The notes below the pieces were generated by a model. That model did no database searches. It saw nothing but the letters and a program-made list of their open reading frames with translations, and was not told where the DNA came from. Shown in pieces: positions 5,095-5,601 of a stretch of 5,601 nucleotides of DNA. The DNA is from Prevotellaceae bacterium. GTDB taxonomy: Bacteria; Bacteroidota; Bacteroidia; Bacteroidales; Bacteroidaceae. Position 1 is the first letter of the stretch; each line of letters starts with the position of its first letter. A program made the position numbers and the translations under genes. The DNA lies in assembly GCA_022508635.1 (NCBI GenBank), contig JAFLUV010000150.1:1-5601 (forward strand), given 5' to 3'.

Positions 5095-5601
5095 TTAGCT
5101 TCCTTGGGCTGCAGGACTGTCTATGCCGTTTATGATGTCTTCGTTACCCTCTATGGGCAGTATCTTACTGAAGTCTTTCCACAGGTCTGCCGCCTTGTAT
5201 TCCTCGAGGGCGGATGCCGGTACGTAGAGTGTTGCACTTTGCAGAACACAGTTACCAAATGCATAGTTCCCAAGTTCCGGTACATTCTCTGCACGACAGA
5301 TGACAGCAGTAAGGGAAGAGCACTCAAAGGCATCCTCTCCTATGCTCGTCACACCATTGCCGATAACAACGGACGTGAGGGAATCGCACTTCCAGAAGGC
5401 ATAGTCTCCTATGCTCGTCACACTATTGGGGATGCTTATGGACGTAAGGGAATCGCAATTCCAGAAGGCATAGTCTCCTATGCTCGTCACACCCTCGGGG
5501 ATGCTTATGGATGTAAGGTAAATTTGACCTTTGAAGGCATAGTCTTCTATGCTCGTCACGCTACTGGGGATAATGGTGCTTTGGCATCCTGCAATCAGCG
5601 T
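5095..5601 (-). CDS. BspA-like leucine-rich-repeat protein, C-terminal part
   Basis: The frame is open to the window edge, so only the last 168 residues are seen and the true start lies beyond 5601; the GTG at 5559 is internal. The protein is built of LRR_5 (BspA-type) repeats, consensus LTSISIPxSVTSIGDYAF, starting at visible residues 29, 52, 75 and 97 (spacing 23, 23, 22), after a partial repeat at 1-28. Such repeats form a solenoid used for adhesion or binding, usually at the cell surface or secreted. The solenoid is capped by a divergent unit (CRAENVPELGNYAF, then LYVPASALEEYKAADLWKDF), the usual end of these arrays. The chain stops soon after, at NGIDSPAAQGS, with no recognisable type IX secretion sorting domain. 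Export cannot be judged because the N-terminus is missing. It converges on the carrier gene across the hairpin at 5002-5039. Confidence 0.93.
   Translation of the reverse strand, partial: TLIAGCQSTIIPSSVTSIEDYAFKGQIYLTSISIPEGVTSIGDYAFWNCDSLTSISIPNSVTSIGDYAFWKCDSLTSVVIGNGVTSIGEDAFECSSLTAVICRAENVPELGNYAFGNCVLQSATLYVPASALEEYKAADLWKDFSKILPIEGNEDIINGIDSPAAQGS
5327..5538 (-). repeat. 69-bp coding tandem repeats of the LRR array
   Basis: The DNA keeps a strict 69-bp period: the AAGGC element recurs at 5327, 5396, 5465 and 5534, each followed by a block ending CTATGCTCGTCAC. The units at 5396 and 5465 are almost identical over their first half, and those at 5327 and 5534 are more diverged. The period equals 23 codons, one LRR unit, which points to growth by in-frame unit duplication. 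Such arrays can change in length by recombination. Confidence 0.85.

Noticed and set aside
5095..5601. CRISPR-like periodic repeat at the right end
   Set aside because: The 69-bp period is an exact multiple of codons inside an open frame coding LRR units, and there are no unique spacers.

Overview
This window reads as chromosomal DNA of a member of the Bacteroidales, most likely a Prevotellaceae (Prevotella-type) bacterium. The signs are a DUF4294-type exported protein, a BspA-like leucine-rich-repeat surface protein, a CitMHS/NhaD-like carrier of the type common in this order, and three promoter-like sequences with the Bacteroidetes -7 box TAnnTTTG, each correctly placed before a gene. Base composition is moderate (near 50% G+C by eye) in the genes and lower in the first ~140 bases. 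The genus is an inference; no rRNA or species marker is present.

Layout, left to right. Bases 1-141 hold only the tail of an open frame of unknown identity, with an in-frame stop at 4-6. Bases 142-436 carry no convincing gene but contain several dyad symmetries. A promoter (414-444) fires almost directly into a DUF4294 gene (454-1089, +) with a signal peptide. Convergent with it, 27 bases away, is the end of a leftward cluster read from a promoter near 3486-3517: trxA (3393-3079), a small very acidic protein of unknown function (3054-2734), then cysS (2616-1117). A set of degenerate ~22-bp tandem repeats lies between the acidic-protein gene and cysS.

Back to back with trxA, a second promoter (3554-3583) drives a 435-residue membrane carrier (3650-4957, +). 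It ends before a strong hairpin (5002-5039), which also closes the convergent BspA-like gene (5601-5095, -). Only the C-terminal 168 residues of that gene are in the window, and its repeats show as a 69-bp periodicity in the DNA.

Most of the window is housekeeping: cysteine charging of tRNA, thioredoxin redox function and ion or carboxylate transport. It also holds two export-related genes. I found no phage, CRISPR, transposase, defence island or obvious new multi-gene system. The points most worth a second look are the conserved-looking acidic partner of trxA, the tandem repeats before cysS, the nearly leaderless DUF4294 promoter, the compact divergent trxA/carrier control region, and the missing sorting tail on the BspA-like protein.
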